Below, in pieces: positions 28,282-37,553 of a DNA stretch of 64,000 nucleotides. The stretch covers positions 1,919,070-1,983,069 of the forward strand of contig NZ_LNYY01000019.1 of the NCBI RefSeq assembly GCF_001468005.1. Direction: 5' to 3'. Position numbers and translations under genes: made by a program. The notes below the pieces were generated by a model, which was not told the origin of the DNA, made no database searches, and saw only the letters and a program-made list of their open reading frames with translations. This DNA comes from Legionella steelei (GTDB taxonomy: Bacteria; Pseudomonadota; Gammaproteobacteria; Legionellales; Legionellaceae). Each line of letters begins with the position of its first letter. The stretch's first letter is position 1.

Positions 28282-28580
28282 TTCAGTTAACCTATTTAGT
28301 TCCTCTAAGTGAAGTAGATAAGTACCTGCAAGCACACAGAGAATTTCTTGATTACTATTATAAACAAGGTTTATTGCTGGCCTCAGGTCCTATGAAACCT
28401 CGTACTGGTGGAATCATTATTGCCGCATCAAATGATCGAGCTTATCTCGAATCCATATTCAAACAAGACCCCTATTATCTGGCGGAGATTGCGGAGTATC
28501 AGTTTATTGAATTTACTCCAGTCCTTCATCGAGCTGAACTTAAAGAACTTATTCAAAAAATGGAAGGCAAATTATGTTGA
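28272..28580 (+). CDS. YciI-like protein within the glycine cleavage operon
   Basis: A 102-residue ferredoxin-like protein of the YciI family, small enzymes or binding proteins with an active-site His/Asp in several members. [34 protein letters not shown] and the final QFIEFTPV match the family. It overlaps gcvPA by ten bases and gcvPB by seven, so it is translated as part of the cluster. A link to glycine metabolism is inferred only from position; the function is unknown. Confidence 0.8.
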   Translation: MFVIQLTYLVPLSEVDKYLQAHREFLDYYYKQGLLLASGPMKPRTGGIIIAASNDRAYLESIFKQDPYYLAEIAEYQFIEFTPVLHRAELKELIQKMEGKLC

Positions 28581-30040
28581 TTTTTGAATTATCTAAAAAA
28601 GATCGTCAGGCAACTGCCCAAGCACCCAAAACCTCAATCAGTAAATACACCATTCCTGCTGAATTGCAGCGAAAAACGCCCCCGAAAATGCCTGCCTGCT
28701 CCGAATTACAGGTGGTAAGACATTTTACGCGCTTATCCCATAACAATTTCTCGATTGACAGTAATTTTTATCCGCTGGGTTCATGCACGATGAAATACAA
28801 CCCTCGAGGAGTTCACAAAGCCGCGTCTATGGCGAATTTTCTTAACCGCCATCCCCTGGCAACAGAGGATAACAGCCAAGGTTTCCTGGAGTCATTATAC
28901 CGCTTGCAAGAAAATATTGCTGAAATTACCGGGATGGCCGGTGTTTCCTTAACGCCTATGGCGGGATCACAAGGAGAGTTTGCTGGAGTTGCGATGATAA
29001 AAGCCTATCATCAATCTCGAGGTGACACTGCCCGTGATGAAATCCTGATTCCTGATGCAGCACATGGTACAAACCCAGCCTCTGCAGTCATGTGTGGTTT
29101 TAAAATCGTTGAAATAGCAACCGCTGCAGACGGGGATATCGATCTTGAAGAATTAAAAAGCAAACTTGGCCCCAAAACAGCAGGTATTATGCTGACCAAT
29201 CCCTCTACTTTGGGCTTGTTCATGCGCCAAATTAAAGAGATAGCGGCACTGGTGCACCAGGCAGGTGGTTTACTGTATTACGATGGCGCCAATCTCAATG
29301 CTATTTTAGGAAAAGTAAGACCTGGAGACATGGGCTTTGATGTCATGCACTTAAACTTACATAAAACATTTGCTACACCGCATGGTGGAGGTGGTCCTGG
29401 TGCCGGCCCTGTGGCTGTCGGTAAGCGCTTGCTTCCCTTCATGCCTTTACCAATAGTGAAAAAAACTGACTCCGGATATCAATGGGCAACCCGGCAAGAT
29501 TATCCACAAAGTATTGGCCGCCTATCCTGTTTCATGGGAAATGCAGGTATTTTACTGCGTGCCTATTTTTACATGCGTGTACTTGGTAAAGAAGGGTTAC
29601 TCCGTGTTTCGGAATATGCAACCTTAAATGCAAATTATCTGCTCAAAGAACTCACTAAAGCAGGTTTTACTGCAGCCTATCCAAGCCGACGTGCTTCTCA
29701 TGAGTTTATTCTTACTCTAAGTCCAGAAAAGAAAGTATACGGCGTTACTGCCATGGATTTTGCTAAACGCTTATTGGATTATGGTGTTCATGCGCCAACG
29801 ACATATTTCCCGCTACTCATTCCAGAATGTCTGCTGATTGAGCCTACAGAAACTGAGAGCAAGGAAGAGTTAGACCAATTTGTGCATATCATGAAAACTA
29901 TTAGAGAAGAAGCAGTCGCAAATCCTAATTTACTGAAAGAAGCACCACATACGCTACCTGTCAAACGACTGGATGATGTAAAGGCCGCTCGCGAGTTAGA
30001 TTTAAATTATTTCGCACATAAAAAATCCCAAGAGAAGTAA
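28574..30040 (+). CDS. gcvPB: Glycine dehydrogenase (decarboxylating) subunit 2
   Basis: The catalytic half of the split P-protein, 488 residues, using PLP to decarboxylate glycine and load the aminomethyl group onto GcvH. The PLP lysine is in [47 protein letters not shown] and [11 protein letters not shown] are standard. Its last codons sit before a C- and G-rich hairpin region that probably ends the operon. Confidence 0.95.
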   Translation: MLIFELSKKDRQATAQAPKTSISKYTIPAELQRKTPPKMPACSELQVVRHFTRLSHNNFSIDSNFYPLGSCTMKYNPRGVHKAASMANFLNRHPLATEDNSQGFLESLYRLQENIAEITGMAGVSLTPMAGSQGEFAGVAMIKAYHQSRGDTARDEILIPDAAHGTNPASAVMCGFKIVEIATAADGDIDLEELKSKLGPKTAGIMLTNPSTLGLFMRQIKEIAALVHQAGGLLYYDGANLNAILGKVRPGDMGFDVMHLNLHKTFATPHGGGGPGAGPVAVGKRLLPFMPLPIVKKTDSGYQWATRQDYPQSIGRLSCFMGNAGILLRAYFYMRVLGKEGLLRVSEYATLNANYLLKELTKAGFTAAYPSRRASHEFILTLSPEKKVYGVTAMDFAKRLLDYGVHAPTTYFPLLIPECLLIEPTETESKEELDQFVHIMKTIREEAVANPNLLKEAPHTLPVKRLDDVKAARELDLNYFAHKKSQEK

Positions 30041-30396
30041 TAAATTTCCCCTTCTCCTGGGGGGAAAAACGCCCTCTCCCGCTCCCTATTCCACTTGTAG
30101 GAGTGGGGATTTTTCTGATTTAATAATCATTAATAAAACACATAGCGTGTGTCTTGTGCATCAATCTTATTAGGTCTATAACTATAAGATAGAATTAAAA
30201 ATTTAGGTTCCATCTGCGTTCCAGATTGACGCGCCCAATGATGGTAAATGACAATGATATGTGACCTCTTCGGAAATCCGCTGAGGAGGATGAAATGCAA
30301 GGAGAAACGGCGCGATGAGGATTCGACACCGGATCGCCAACGCAATTCGCCCCCGCAGTAGCGTTTCTGCAGAGACCATTTAAGGAACAGAATAAA
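30041..30396. other. 356-bp spacer with terminator-like hairpins and a GC-rich block
   Basis: The first 75 bases hold two hairpins (TTTCCCC/GGGGAAA with a six-base T-poor interior, and CCACT/AGTGG followed by ATTTTT), a plausible gcv operon terminator. A weak promoter (TTGTGC, 17 bases, TATAAC at 30177) and a GC-rich block at about 30270-30360 follow, before the first cheW. The GC-rich block has an AGGAGG but only very short frames, and is unexplained. Confidence 0.45.
30044..30116 (+). terminator. Likely terminator of the gcv operon
   Basis: TTTCCCC...GGGGAAAA directly follows the gcvPB stop, and CCACT-TGTAGG-AGTGG then GGGATTTTT forms a second hairpin with a short T-run. Either could end the transcript. 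Confidence 0.4.
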
Positions 30397-30864
30397 GTGC
30401 CCCCAAAGAGCCTTACAGTTCTCCACTTTCTGTTACAAGACATACAAGTTTGTATGGACCTCAACTATATAGAGAAAGTGCTGCCTTTGCCTATGTTAGA
30501 GCTTGTTCCGTCTTGCCCAGACTATTTTGTTGGGTTAATGAATCTCAAAAATAAATGCATCCCAGTGCTTGATTTAGCAATTTGTACAGGCTTAGCACGC
30601 AATGAACAATACTCATTAAATATACCGATTCTCTTGTGTTCCGATGGAATACATCAAATTGGTCTAATTGTTGACAAAGTACTTGGCTTAAGCGATATCG
30701 ATCAACAGCAAATCGAAGTGCATGAAGAATTTACAAATAATAACTCACCTTTTTTTGGTGCCATCACACTAGAAACCAGTGTTTCATTATTGCTCGACGT
30801 CAATTGGATTTTTGCGCTCAAATTAGCGCAAGAAATCAGCAAGTCGGGCGCTAATCATGAGTAA
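30397..30864 (+). CDS. cheW: CheW-type coupling protein (first)
   Basis: A 155-residue CheW-like domain that would bridge the MCP and CheA of this operon. Residues 5-20 and VGLMNLKNKCIPVLDLA match the CheW beta-barrel, as does GLIVDKVLGLSDID. It starts with GTG, the only start I find with a ribosome site (AAGGA ten bases upstream); an ATG at 30454 would remove about a fifth of the fold. It is the first gene of a seven-gene chemosensory operon; six bases separate it from cheR. Confidence 0.8.
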   Translation: MPPKSLTVLHFLLQDIQVCMDLNYIEKVLPLPMLELVPSCPDYFVGLMNLKNKCIPVLDLAICTGLARNEQYSLNIPILLCSDGIHQIGLIVDKVLGLSDIDQQQIEVHEEFTNNNSPFFGAITLETSVSLLLDVNWIFALKLAQEISKSGANHE

Positions 30865-30870
30865 TAGAAC

Positions 30871-31737
30871 ATGGGCAATAATACATTGAATGACGTAAAA
30901 ATACTTGAACCTGCATTTATGGAATTAATCCATAATCGCTATGGGCTGGTAATCCATGTGAATCAAGCTCAAGAGTTAGCAAAAACCATTGCAACAGCAT
31001 GCAATAAATTCAATTATCAACCTCAAGAATACTTGCAGCAATTAAAAAACTGCTCCAGTAACTCCTCTTTATTGGCTGATTTAGTCGCAGCAATTACCGT
31101 AGGAGAAAGCTATTTTTTCCGTGATAAAAGCCAAATGTATTTACTTGAGAGTAAACTTTTACCTGATTTGATAAAACACAAGGCACACGATTTTACTTTA
31201 AAAATTTGGAGTGCGGGTTGCTCTTCAGGCGAAGAAATATATACCCTCGCCATGTTGTTGGCAGAACTCATACCCAATATTGATATATGGGACCTCTATT
31301 TATTAGGCACCGATATCAATACCACAGCGCTGCAAAAAGCAACTAAAGCGACTTATGGACAGTGGTCCATGCGTTCTATTCCTGAGAAATATCTACAACG
31401 TTATTTCTTAAAAAATGGCCGTACCTATGATCTTTCACCAGAGATTCGCAATTTAGTGCAGTTTAAATACCTTAACTTATGCGATAACAGCTATCCATCC
31501 ATAATTAATGGAATATTTGAGGTGGATTTAATTTTATGTCGCAATGTGCTTATTTATTTTGATAATGAGCTTGCCACAAAAATTATGCAAAAGCTCAGTG
31601 CATGTATGACTAAAAACGCTTATCTTATACTGGGTGCATCAGATCCTATTGTGACAACAGGGACAAATCTTATCTTTCATCATGATGGTGCAATCTATTT
31701 CTCACTTGATAGCGAAACAAAGAAGGATTTTGAATGA
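30871..31737 (+). CDS. cheR: CheR-type chemoreceptor methyltransferase
   Basis: A 288-residue S-adenosylmethionine-dependent methyltransferase that methylates glutamates of the MCP. The N-terminal helical domain (to about residue 90), GESYFFRD and the SAM motif WSAGCSSGEEIYTLAMLL are present, and CRNVLIYFDNELA ends the fold. There is no tetratricopeptide extension, unlike WspC. Its TGA overlaps the next cheW start in ATGA-like fashion. Confidence 0.92.
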   Translation: MGNNTLNDVKILEPAFMELIHNRYGLVIHVNQAQELAKTIATACNKFNYQPQEYLQQLKNCSSNSSLLADLVAAITVGESYFFRDKSQMYLLESKLLPDLIKHKAHDFTLKIWSAGCSSGEEIYTLAMLLAELIPNIDIWDLYLLGTDINTTALQKATKATYGQWSMRSIPEKYLQRYFLKNGRTYDLSPEIRNLVQFKYLNLCDNSYPSIINGIFEVDLILCRNVLIYFDNELATKIMQKLSACMTKNAYLILGASDPIVTTGTNLIFHHDGAIYFSLDSETKKDFE

Positions 31738-32330
31738 TGACTAAAGAACAAAAACAAGCCTCATCATTGATGCCCCAAAGTGAGGCCGCACTTCAGATCC
31801 TGCAAGCACGAGCCAAGCAACTTGCAAAACAGGAAATTGATACCAGCAAAAATCATGGCATTTCTTTTATTCGCTTCAGACTTGGCCAAAATGAAAGCTA
31901 TGGAGTTGCTTATCAGTATGTACAAGAAATTTTGCATAATGCATCAATGGAGCGACCTCCTTTTGTGCCCCATTTTATCGCTGGAGTACTCAATTGGCGT
32001 GGCGCATTAATTACGGTGGTTGATCTCGCTAAATTTTTTCATCCTCGTCAGGCCGAGCATCGTGTGCAACAGGATAATAAATTTGTAATTGTTATCCAGG
32101 CAAACAATATAACTCTCGGCTTACTTGCAAATCAGGTTGAAGGCAGCGAAACTTATCGACCAGACCAATTAGCATCACCCTTATCCGCTGCCAATGTTGC
32201 GAATCCGGAATATATTCTAGGTTTGCATCATGCAGTGACTGCAATCATTAATATCGAAACGATAATACCCAGCTTAAACCAGGAAATTAAAATGCGTTTA
32301 TACAAGACAGGAGAGTCTCATGGAAACTAA
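31734..32330 (+). CDS. cheW: CheW-type coupling protein (second)
   Basis: A 198-residue protein with about 45 extra N-terminal residues rich in Gln/Lys before a standard CheW barrel: VAYQYVQEILHN, IAGVLNWRGALITVVDLAKFF and LLANQVEGSETYR. Two distinct CheW proteins bracket cheR, the arrangement found in the Wsp system (WspB and WspD). Start could be either of two adjacent ATGs; the first has AAGGA six bases upstream. It overlaps the MCP gene by 11 bases. Confidence 0.9.
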   Translation: MMTKEQKQASSLMPQSEAALQILQARAKQLAKQEIDTSKNHGISFIRFRLGQNESYGVAYQYVQEILHNASMERPPFVPHFIAGVLNWRGALITVVDLAKFFHPRQAEHRVQQDNKFVIVIQANNITLGLLANQVEGSETYRPDQLASPLSAANVANPEYILGLHHAVTAIINIETIIPSLNQEIKMRLYKTGESHGN

Positions 32331-34179
32331 TGGTAATGAAAGACGCTTTGTTATTACGGTACGCGCCCGATTACTTATTGGCTTTATGACTCTTAGCCTG
32401 CCTTTATTGATATTAATGTTATTTTTGATACCCAAAGTCGATACCGTCGTCTTTCTAAGTCAAAAAATCCGTAGTGAAAACTTACCCCAAATTCTTGATA
32501 GTCAAATTTTCCAAGCGCAAGACGTAGTTGAACACTGGGCAATGACTGGAGATGAGAACTCGAAAATACATTTTGCACGTCTATGGGATGATATCAATAA
32601 TATTAGAAGCCAGTGGGATGAAGCAATGCATACACTCGGTAATAAAAAATTGCAAGAACAGTGGGATAAATTACAAGATTTATACCTCTCACTTTACGAT
32701 GAGCAATCATCCATAATAAATGTGCCTAGAAACCCCAATGATCCTAATAATGTAGCAAACAGTAGGAATAAGACAAAAGAAGTTAAGCATAACATGCTTA
32801 ACCTTATCTTAGGGAACTATTCTGCAGAATCAGGCAAACGAAGTGGTGGCATATATGTCCTTTTAGGGAATGAAGTTGAAAAAAATGCCAGCCTAATTAG
32901 TAGCTGCTTAAACACGTTAAAGACAACCGCTTATTGGCTATTAAGCCTTACTATTATTTTAACCATTTTAGTTCCCTATTTAACCCAGCAAGCGATTGCA
33001 GGTCCCGTTGACAAAGCAATTAATATTGCCGAGCGAATTGCTGCGGGTGAACGTGATGTAGTCATCCATATTCCCTCTGCAGATAAATTAGGAAAATTGC
33101 TTTTGTCGCTTAAAACCATGCAGGAAGCGATTAGGAAAAATGAAGAAATCTTGCGCACAAAAGAAGAAGAGTCACGCGAATTATTTGAAAAATTGGTTAA
33201 TTCATCGAAAAAATTTAGGCTGCATAGCAGTAAAGTTGCGGCAGGAGATCTCAGAGAACGCCTGCAAATTGATAAAGAAGACATCCTGCAAGAGTTGGGA
33301 AAAGATTTAAATTCGATGACCGATGGTTTGGCCTCAATTACCAAAAAAATTACTACGGTCAGCAATGATATAGTTACTATGGTTGAGACCGTACTCACCT
33401 CCGCAAATGAACAAGCTGAAGGGATTACGTCACAAGCCTCTGCCATTAATGAAATCAGTGCTTCATTAGAGGAAATTGATAAAAGCTCAAAACAAACCAT
33501 GACCAAAGCACAAACTCTGCGTGAAGTGGCTAAAAATACATATGAACAAGGGAAACTCGGTACCGAGTCCGTTGAGCAAAGTATTCAAGGCATTAAAGCG
33601 TCAGAAGAAAAAATGAAGCTTATCGCACAAACCATTCTTGATTTAAGTAATCACACACAACAAATTGGTGATATTACCTCCGTGGTCAATACCCTATCGC
33701 AACAATCAAAGATGTTGGCATTAAATGCATCGATTGAGGCATCAAAAGCCGGAGAGGCTGGAAAAGGTTTTGCGGCGGTAGCCACCGAAGTAAGAAATCT
33801 TGCTGAGCAATCAGAACAGTCAACGGTGCAAGTACAAAAAATTCTTGAAGACATTCGACGTACTACTGAAAAAGCAGTCACCGTGACTGAAGAAGGAACA
33901 AGGACCCTTGATTCCGGAACAAAGCTCATCGAAAAAGCCGGCCAAGTCATTCAGACACTGAGCAAAATGCTTAATGAAGCTGCTATTTCAAGCCAACACA
34001 TTGAGGTGGCCATTCGCCAAGAGGCGGTCGGCATAGAACAAATTGTTGAGAGCATGAATGAAATAAATCGCACGACCTCAACTTTTTCAAGTGGCATAAA
34101 AGAGATGATGGCGTTTATTCAGAATTTGGATAATATTGCCAAACATCTAAAAGATGATGTGGATACTTATAAAGTTTAG
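32320..34179 (+). CDS. Methyl-accepting chemoreceptor with periplasmic sensor
   Basis: A 619-residue transducer with membrane segments at about 18-38 and 204-222 enclosing a 165-residue helical periplasmic domain (a four-helix-bundle-like 4HB sensor). A HAMP region follows, then a second HAMP-like helix region, and the conserved signalling tip ALNASIEASKAGEAGKGFA near residue 470. The receptor lacks a C-terminal CheR-docking pentapeptide (NWETF type). It is the only receptor in the window and is encoded between cheW and cheA, so it is the dedicated sensor of this pathway. The ligand is unknown. Confidence 0.93.
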   Translation: METNGNERRFVITVRARLLIGFMTLSLPLLILMLFLIPKVDTVVFLSQKIRSENLPQILDSQIFQAQDVVEHWAMTGDENSKIHFARLWDDINNIRSQWDEAMHTLGNKKLQEQWDKLQDLYLSLYDEQSSIINVPRNPNDPNNVANSRNKTKEVKHNMLNLILGNYSAESGKRSGGIYVLLGNEVEKNASLISSCLNTLKTTAYWLLSLTIILTILVPYLTQQAIAGPVDKAINIAERIAAGERDVVIHIPSADKLGKLLLSLKTMQEAIRKNEEILRTKEEESRELFEKLVNSSKKFRLHSSKVAAGDLRERLQIDKEDILQELGKDLNSMTDGLASITKKITTVSNDIVTMVETVLTSANEQAEGITSQASAINEISASLEEIDKSSKQTMTKAQTLREVAKNTYEQGKLGTESVEQSIQGIKASEEKMKLIAQTILDLSNHTQQIGDITSVVNTLSQQSKMLALNASIEASKAGEAGKGFAAVATEVRNLAEQSEQSTVQVQKILEDIRRTTEKAVTVTEEGTRTLDSGTKLIEKAGQVIQTLSKMLNEAAISSQHIEVAIRQEAVGIEQIVESMNEINRTTSTFSSGIKEMMAFIQNLDNIAKHLKDDVDTYKV

Positions 34180-34187
34180 GGGATCCA

Positions 34188-36482
34188 ATGGCTCCAGACG
34201 AGCATTTATTAAAAGAGTTGCTTGAAACATTCAGCACAGAGCTTGAATCATTACTGACTATCATCACTGATAATTTAAAAGAATTTGACCGTGATGAATC
34301 AGCAGCTGATTTAAGTCCCATGCAGGAAGAAATTTCGCGAGCAGGGCGTAATATTAAGGTCTCAGCACTTTCTATTGGTATCAATGACCTGGGGAATATG
34401 GCTGCGTGCATTGAACAACTGTTTGCACCTTCCCAGAAGGTCGCCGCAGAAGTCATAAGTTTAACATTTCACGCCGTAGATGGAATGCGCGAGATCCTAT
34501 ATGATTTTATAGAAAAAAAACCTCACTCATCTGCGCTTGATGAATTATTACATCAATTACAAAATGCACTCATCGATAAAGAGCAAGTAGCAGCACCCAC
34601 CACTGGAGGAAAATCTACGGTCCCCGAAAATCTAGCCGCTGAAACAACAACCGCCTCTAAAACAGTGGATAATGAATTCATTAAAAAAATTGTTGAGACA
34701 TTCAAATCAGAACTCCAGGAAAATTTAATCACGATTACTGATGGTTTGCTACAGCTTGAAAAGGGAACAAAATCAGAACAAGATTTTCAGAATGTGCTCA
34801 AAGAAATTTTTCGGATTGCCCATAACATCAAAGGATCTGCACGTGGTATAGGAGCTCATGATGTCGGTGAGATTGCCCATCATATAGAAACATTATTTAT
34901 AGCCATTCAGAAAAAAAATGTAAAAATTTCTTCAGAACTCATTAATCTTTGTCTGCAATCGATCGATTACATGAATGAAGCAATGCAATGCTACAGCGAG
35001 CAAAAACCACTGTCTTTTGATTTAAACAAACACTTACTGCAACTGCAACAATACACAGAGCTATCTGCTGAAGACATATTGCCTACATCAGAACTACATG
35101 AGCAATACATGTCAGCTCTTGCACATGCTCCAGGGGCTCAAGAACTACACGCTAAAGCCAGTGAATTTGAATCAATACGCGTCTCTTTACAAAATTTAGA
35201 TAGCGTTTCATTTTATACAGAAGAAATTCAATCCATTAAACTTGCTATTGAAGAATATTATTCCAAACTGGCTAAAATGAATTTCAAAATCGATGACCTG
35301 CTCCTTTCGTGGAAAAAAAATAGAGCCTATTTTAAAACGCTTGCTGAAGATAAAAACGAACCAATAGATTATCTATTCTCGACAAATTTCGTTGAATTAT
35401 CTGAAATCAATAATTCAATTCACTTAATGCAAAGAGAAATGTATTTGTCTATTAATGAATTATCTCTTCTGTTAACTTCACTGCAAGATGAAATTCGCAC
35501 CTTACGCCTTATCCCAGTCTCCGCACAATTACGTTATTTACCACGAACTGTCCGTGATTTGGCTCAAGAATTAAACAAGCAAGTCAATCTTGAAATAAAC
35601 AGTAATGATGTAAAAATTGATAAGATAATCCTAGATGGTTTAAAAGATCCAATTATGCATCTTTTACGCAATGCAATTGATCACGGTATAGAAAAAGCAG
35701 AGATTCGTGAAGCAGCTGGGAAGTCGTCACAAGGCAATATTCAGATCAAGGTCAGTCAGGAAGACAACCAAATTGTGTTCAAAATAATTGATGATGGCGC
35801 CGGCATTAGGACAGATGATTTGAGTCGTATTGCACTGCAAAAAAATATGGTGACACAAGCTGAGCTAGGAAATATGAAGAAAGAAGATCTTTACGAGCTC
35901 ATGTTTCGACCTGGTTTCTCTACCCGTGAAGTGGCAACCGATATTTCTGGTCGAGGCATAGGCCTGGATGCAGTCCGCTCCAATTTGCTGCGTTTAAAAG
36001 GTCAGGTTAGTGTTGAAAGCCAACTCGGTAAAGGTACGACCTTTTATCTGAAAGTTCCATTCACATTAGCCACTGAACGGGGGTTGATTATCTCCTGTTG
36101 CAATCAAGTATTTGTACTGCTTACCAACTCAGTGGAAGGTGTCATGTTGTTAAAAAAACATGAGATTATAAACGTGGAGGGTATCCCTTCCATTCTTGTC
36201 AAAGAACAACCCGTTTTGTTATGCTCTTTATCTAAGGCACTGCATCTTGATGAAAAGAAACAGAATTTTAAAGAATATATCTCGGTTATTGTAATCAAAA
36301 ATAATGAAGACCGAATTGCCTTGTTTGTCGATGAAATTATTGGTGAAAGGGAAATTGTACTCAAACCCTTACAAGAACCACTAACCAATATACCTTGCAT
36401 TATCGGAGCGACCTTAACAGGAAGCAATCAAATTAATTTCGTATTAAATTCTGCTGAAATAATTAAGCGAATGTTGCTATAG
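34188..36482 (+). CDS. cheA: CheA-type histidine kinase with two Hpt domains
   Basis: A 764-residue CheA. Two Hpt domains stand at the N-terminus. The second (about 160-260) has the phosphoacceptor His212 in AHNIKGSARGIG; the first has Arg54 where His is expected (RAGRNIKVSA), so it is probably not phosphorylated. The dimerisation helix follows, then the ATP-binding boxes NAIDHGIE, DDGAGI and GRGIGLDAVR, and a C-terminal CheW-like domain. There is no C-terminal receiver domain, unlike WspE. Ends 12 bases before cheB. Confidence 0.94.
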   Translation: MAPDEHLLKELLETFSTELESLLTIITDNLKEFDRDESAADLSPMQEEISRAGRNIKVSALSIGINDLGNMAACIEQLFAPSQKVAAEVISLTFHAVDGMREILYDFIEKKPHSSALDELLHQLQNALIDKEQVAAPTTGGKSTVPENLAAETTTASKTVDNEFIKKIVETFKSELQENLITITDGLLQLEKGTKSEQDFQNVLKEIFRIAHNIKGSARGIGAHDVGEIAHHIETLFIAIQKKNVKISSELINLCLQSIDYMNEAMQCYSEQKPLSFDLNKHLLQLQQYTELSAEDILPTSELHEQYMSALAHAPGAQELHAKASEFESIRVSLQNLDSVSFYTEEIQSIKLAIEEYYSKLAKMNFKIDDLLLSWKKNRAYFKTLAEDKNEPIDYLFSTNFVELSEINNSIHLMQREMYLSINELSLLLTSLQDEIRTLRLIPVSAQLRYLPRTVRDLAQELNKQVNLEINSNDVKIDKIILDGLKDPIMHLLRNAIDHGIEKAEIREAAGKSSQGNIQIKVSQEDNQIVFKIIDDGAGIRTDDLSRIALQKNMVTQAELGNMKKEDLYELMFRPGFSTREVATDISGRGIGLDAVRSNLLRLKGQVSVESQLGKGTTFYLKVPFTLATERGLIISCCNQVFVLLTNSVEGVMLLKKHEIINVEGIPSILVKEQPVLLCSLSKALHLDEKKQNFKEYISVIVIKNNEDRIALFVDEIIGEREIVLKPLQEPLTNIPCIIGATLTGSNQINFVLNSAEIIKRMLL

Positions 36483-36494
36483 TGAGTACTACCT

Positions 36495-37553
36495 ATGATA
36501 AAAATTTTAATTACCGATGACTCACCAACAGAAGCTGCATTAATTCAACACATCATAGAATCTGAAGAAGACATGCAAGTCATTGGTATTGCAAAAAATG
36601 GCCAAGAAGCAATTGAATTAGCTGAAAAATTAAAACCCGACCTCATTACGATGGACATTCAAATGCCAATCATGGATGGGCTTGAGGCAACACGCATTAT
36701 TATGGCGCACAATCCAAGACCCATTGTTGTGATAAGCTCTATGGTGAATGATGAATCAATACATGCTACGTTCCATATTCTGGAAGCAGGAGCATTAACT
36801 GCTTTAACAAAACCGGTGAATGTATTTTCTCCTTCATTTGAAGAAAGCAGACAACACATCGTGGATATCCTACGCAGTCTTTCTGAGATTCGTGTTATTA
36901 AAATACCCTTGAAGAAACATTTGAATCTTGATGAAAGCAAAAAGCATAAGATAGAACATACTAAAGAGAATCATTACGAAATTATCGCGATGGGGGCCTC
37001 GGTTGGCGGACCCATGGCATTGAAGACGATTCTCTCGCAATTAACTCCGGACTTTCCTTTACCCATTATGGTTGTTCAACACATGAGTAGTGGTTTTATC
37101 CGCGGATTTGCCCAATGGCTAGGAGAACATATAAGCCTTAAAGTAAAAAATGCAGTCGATCATGAACCACTTGAAAAGGGAACTGTATATATAGCTCCTG
37201 AACACAAACATATGATAGTTGAACGTGTTCACGAACAATTGGTATGTAAGTTAGTTGATGGCGCACCTGTTTCTGGTTTTTGTCCTTCAATTACTCGACT
37301 ACTACAATCAATTGCTACGGTTTCTGGGAAAAAAGCGATTGGAATCCTGTTAACTGGGATGAGTAATGATGGCGCAGAAGGTTTATTGGAGTTAAAAGAG
37401 GCTCATGGACATACCTTGGTGCAAAATCAAGAAAGTTCCATAGTTTTTGGCATGGGGGCTGTTGCCCAGTCAATGAATGCAGTAGATCAAGTCATCGGCT
37501 TGGAACAGATTGCAAGTTACTTAACACGAATTTGTGCCACTGAAAATGAGTAA
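36495..37553 (+). CDS. cheB: CheB-type receptor methylesterase
   Basis: A 352-residue response regulator plus methylesterase that demethylates or deamidates the receptor. Phosphorylation site Asp54 in MDIQMPIMDG, esterase Ser169 in MGASVGGPMA, His196 in VVQHMS and Asp in LLTGMSNDGAEG are all intact. It overlaps the next gene by eight bases. With CheR it completes an adaptation loop, so the pathway should be able to adapt to a constant stimulus. Confidence 0.94.
   Translation: MIKILITDDSPTEAALIQHIIESEEDMQVIGIAKNGQEAIELAEKLKPDLITMDIQMPIMDGLEATRIIMAHNPRPIVVISSMVNDESIHATFHILEAGALTALTKPVNVFSPSFEESRQHIVDILRSLSEIRVIKIPLKKHLNLDESKKHKIEHTKENHYEIIAMGASVGGPMALKTILSQLTPDFPLPIMVVQHMSSGFIRGFAQWLGEHISLKVKNAVDHEPLEKGTVYIAPEHKHMIVERVHEQLVCKLVDGAPVSGFCPSITRLLQSIATVSGKKAIGILLTGMSNDGAEGLLELKEAHGHTLVQNQESSIVFGMGAVAQSMNAVDQVIGLEQIASYLTRICATENE

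Noticed and set aside
30270-30360. Possible tRNA-like 3' end on the minus strand (GTCGAATCC)
   Set aside because: The stems flanking the GTCGAATCC loop do not pair, and no cloverleaf can be drawn.
30290-30362. Short frame with AGGAGG in the GC-rich block before cheW
   Set aside because: About 23 codons, zero spacing from the ribosome site to the in-frame ATG, and a rival start gives only seven codons.
37534-37545. GTG start of the cyclase regulator ahead of the ATG
   Set aside because: It would add only four residues inside cheB and lacks a ribosome site; the ATG overlapping the cheB stop is simpler.
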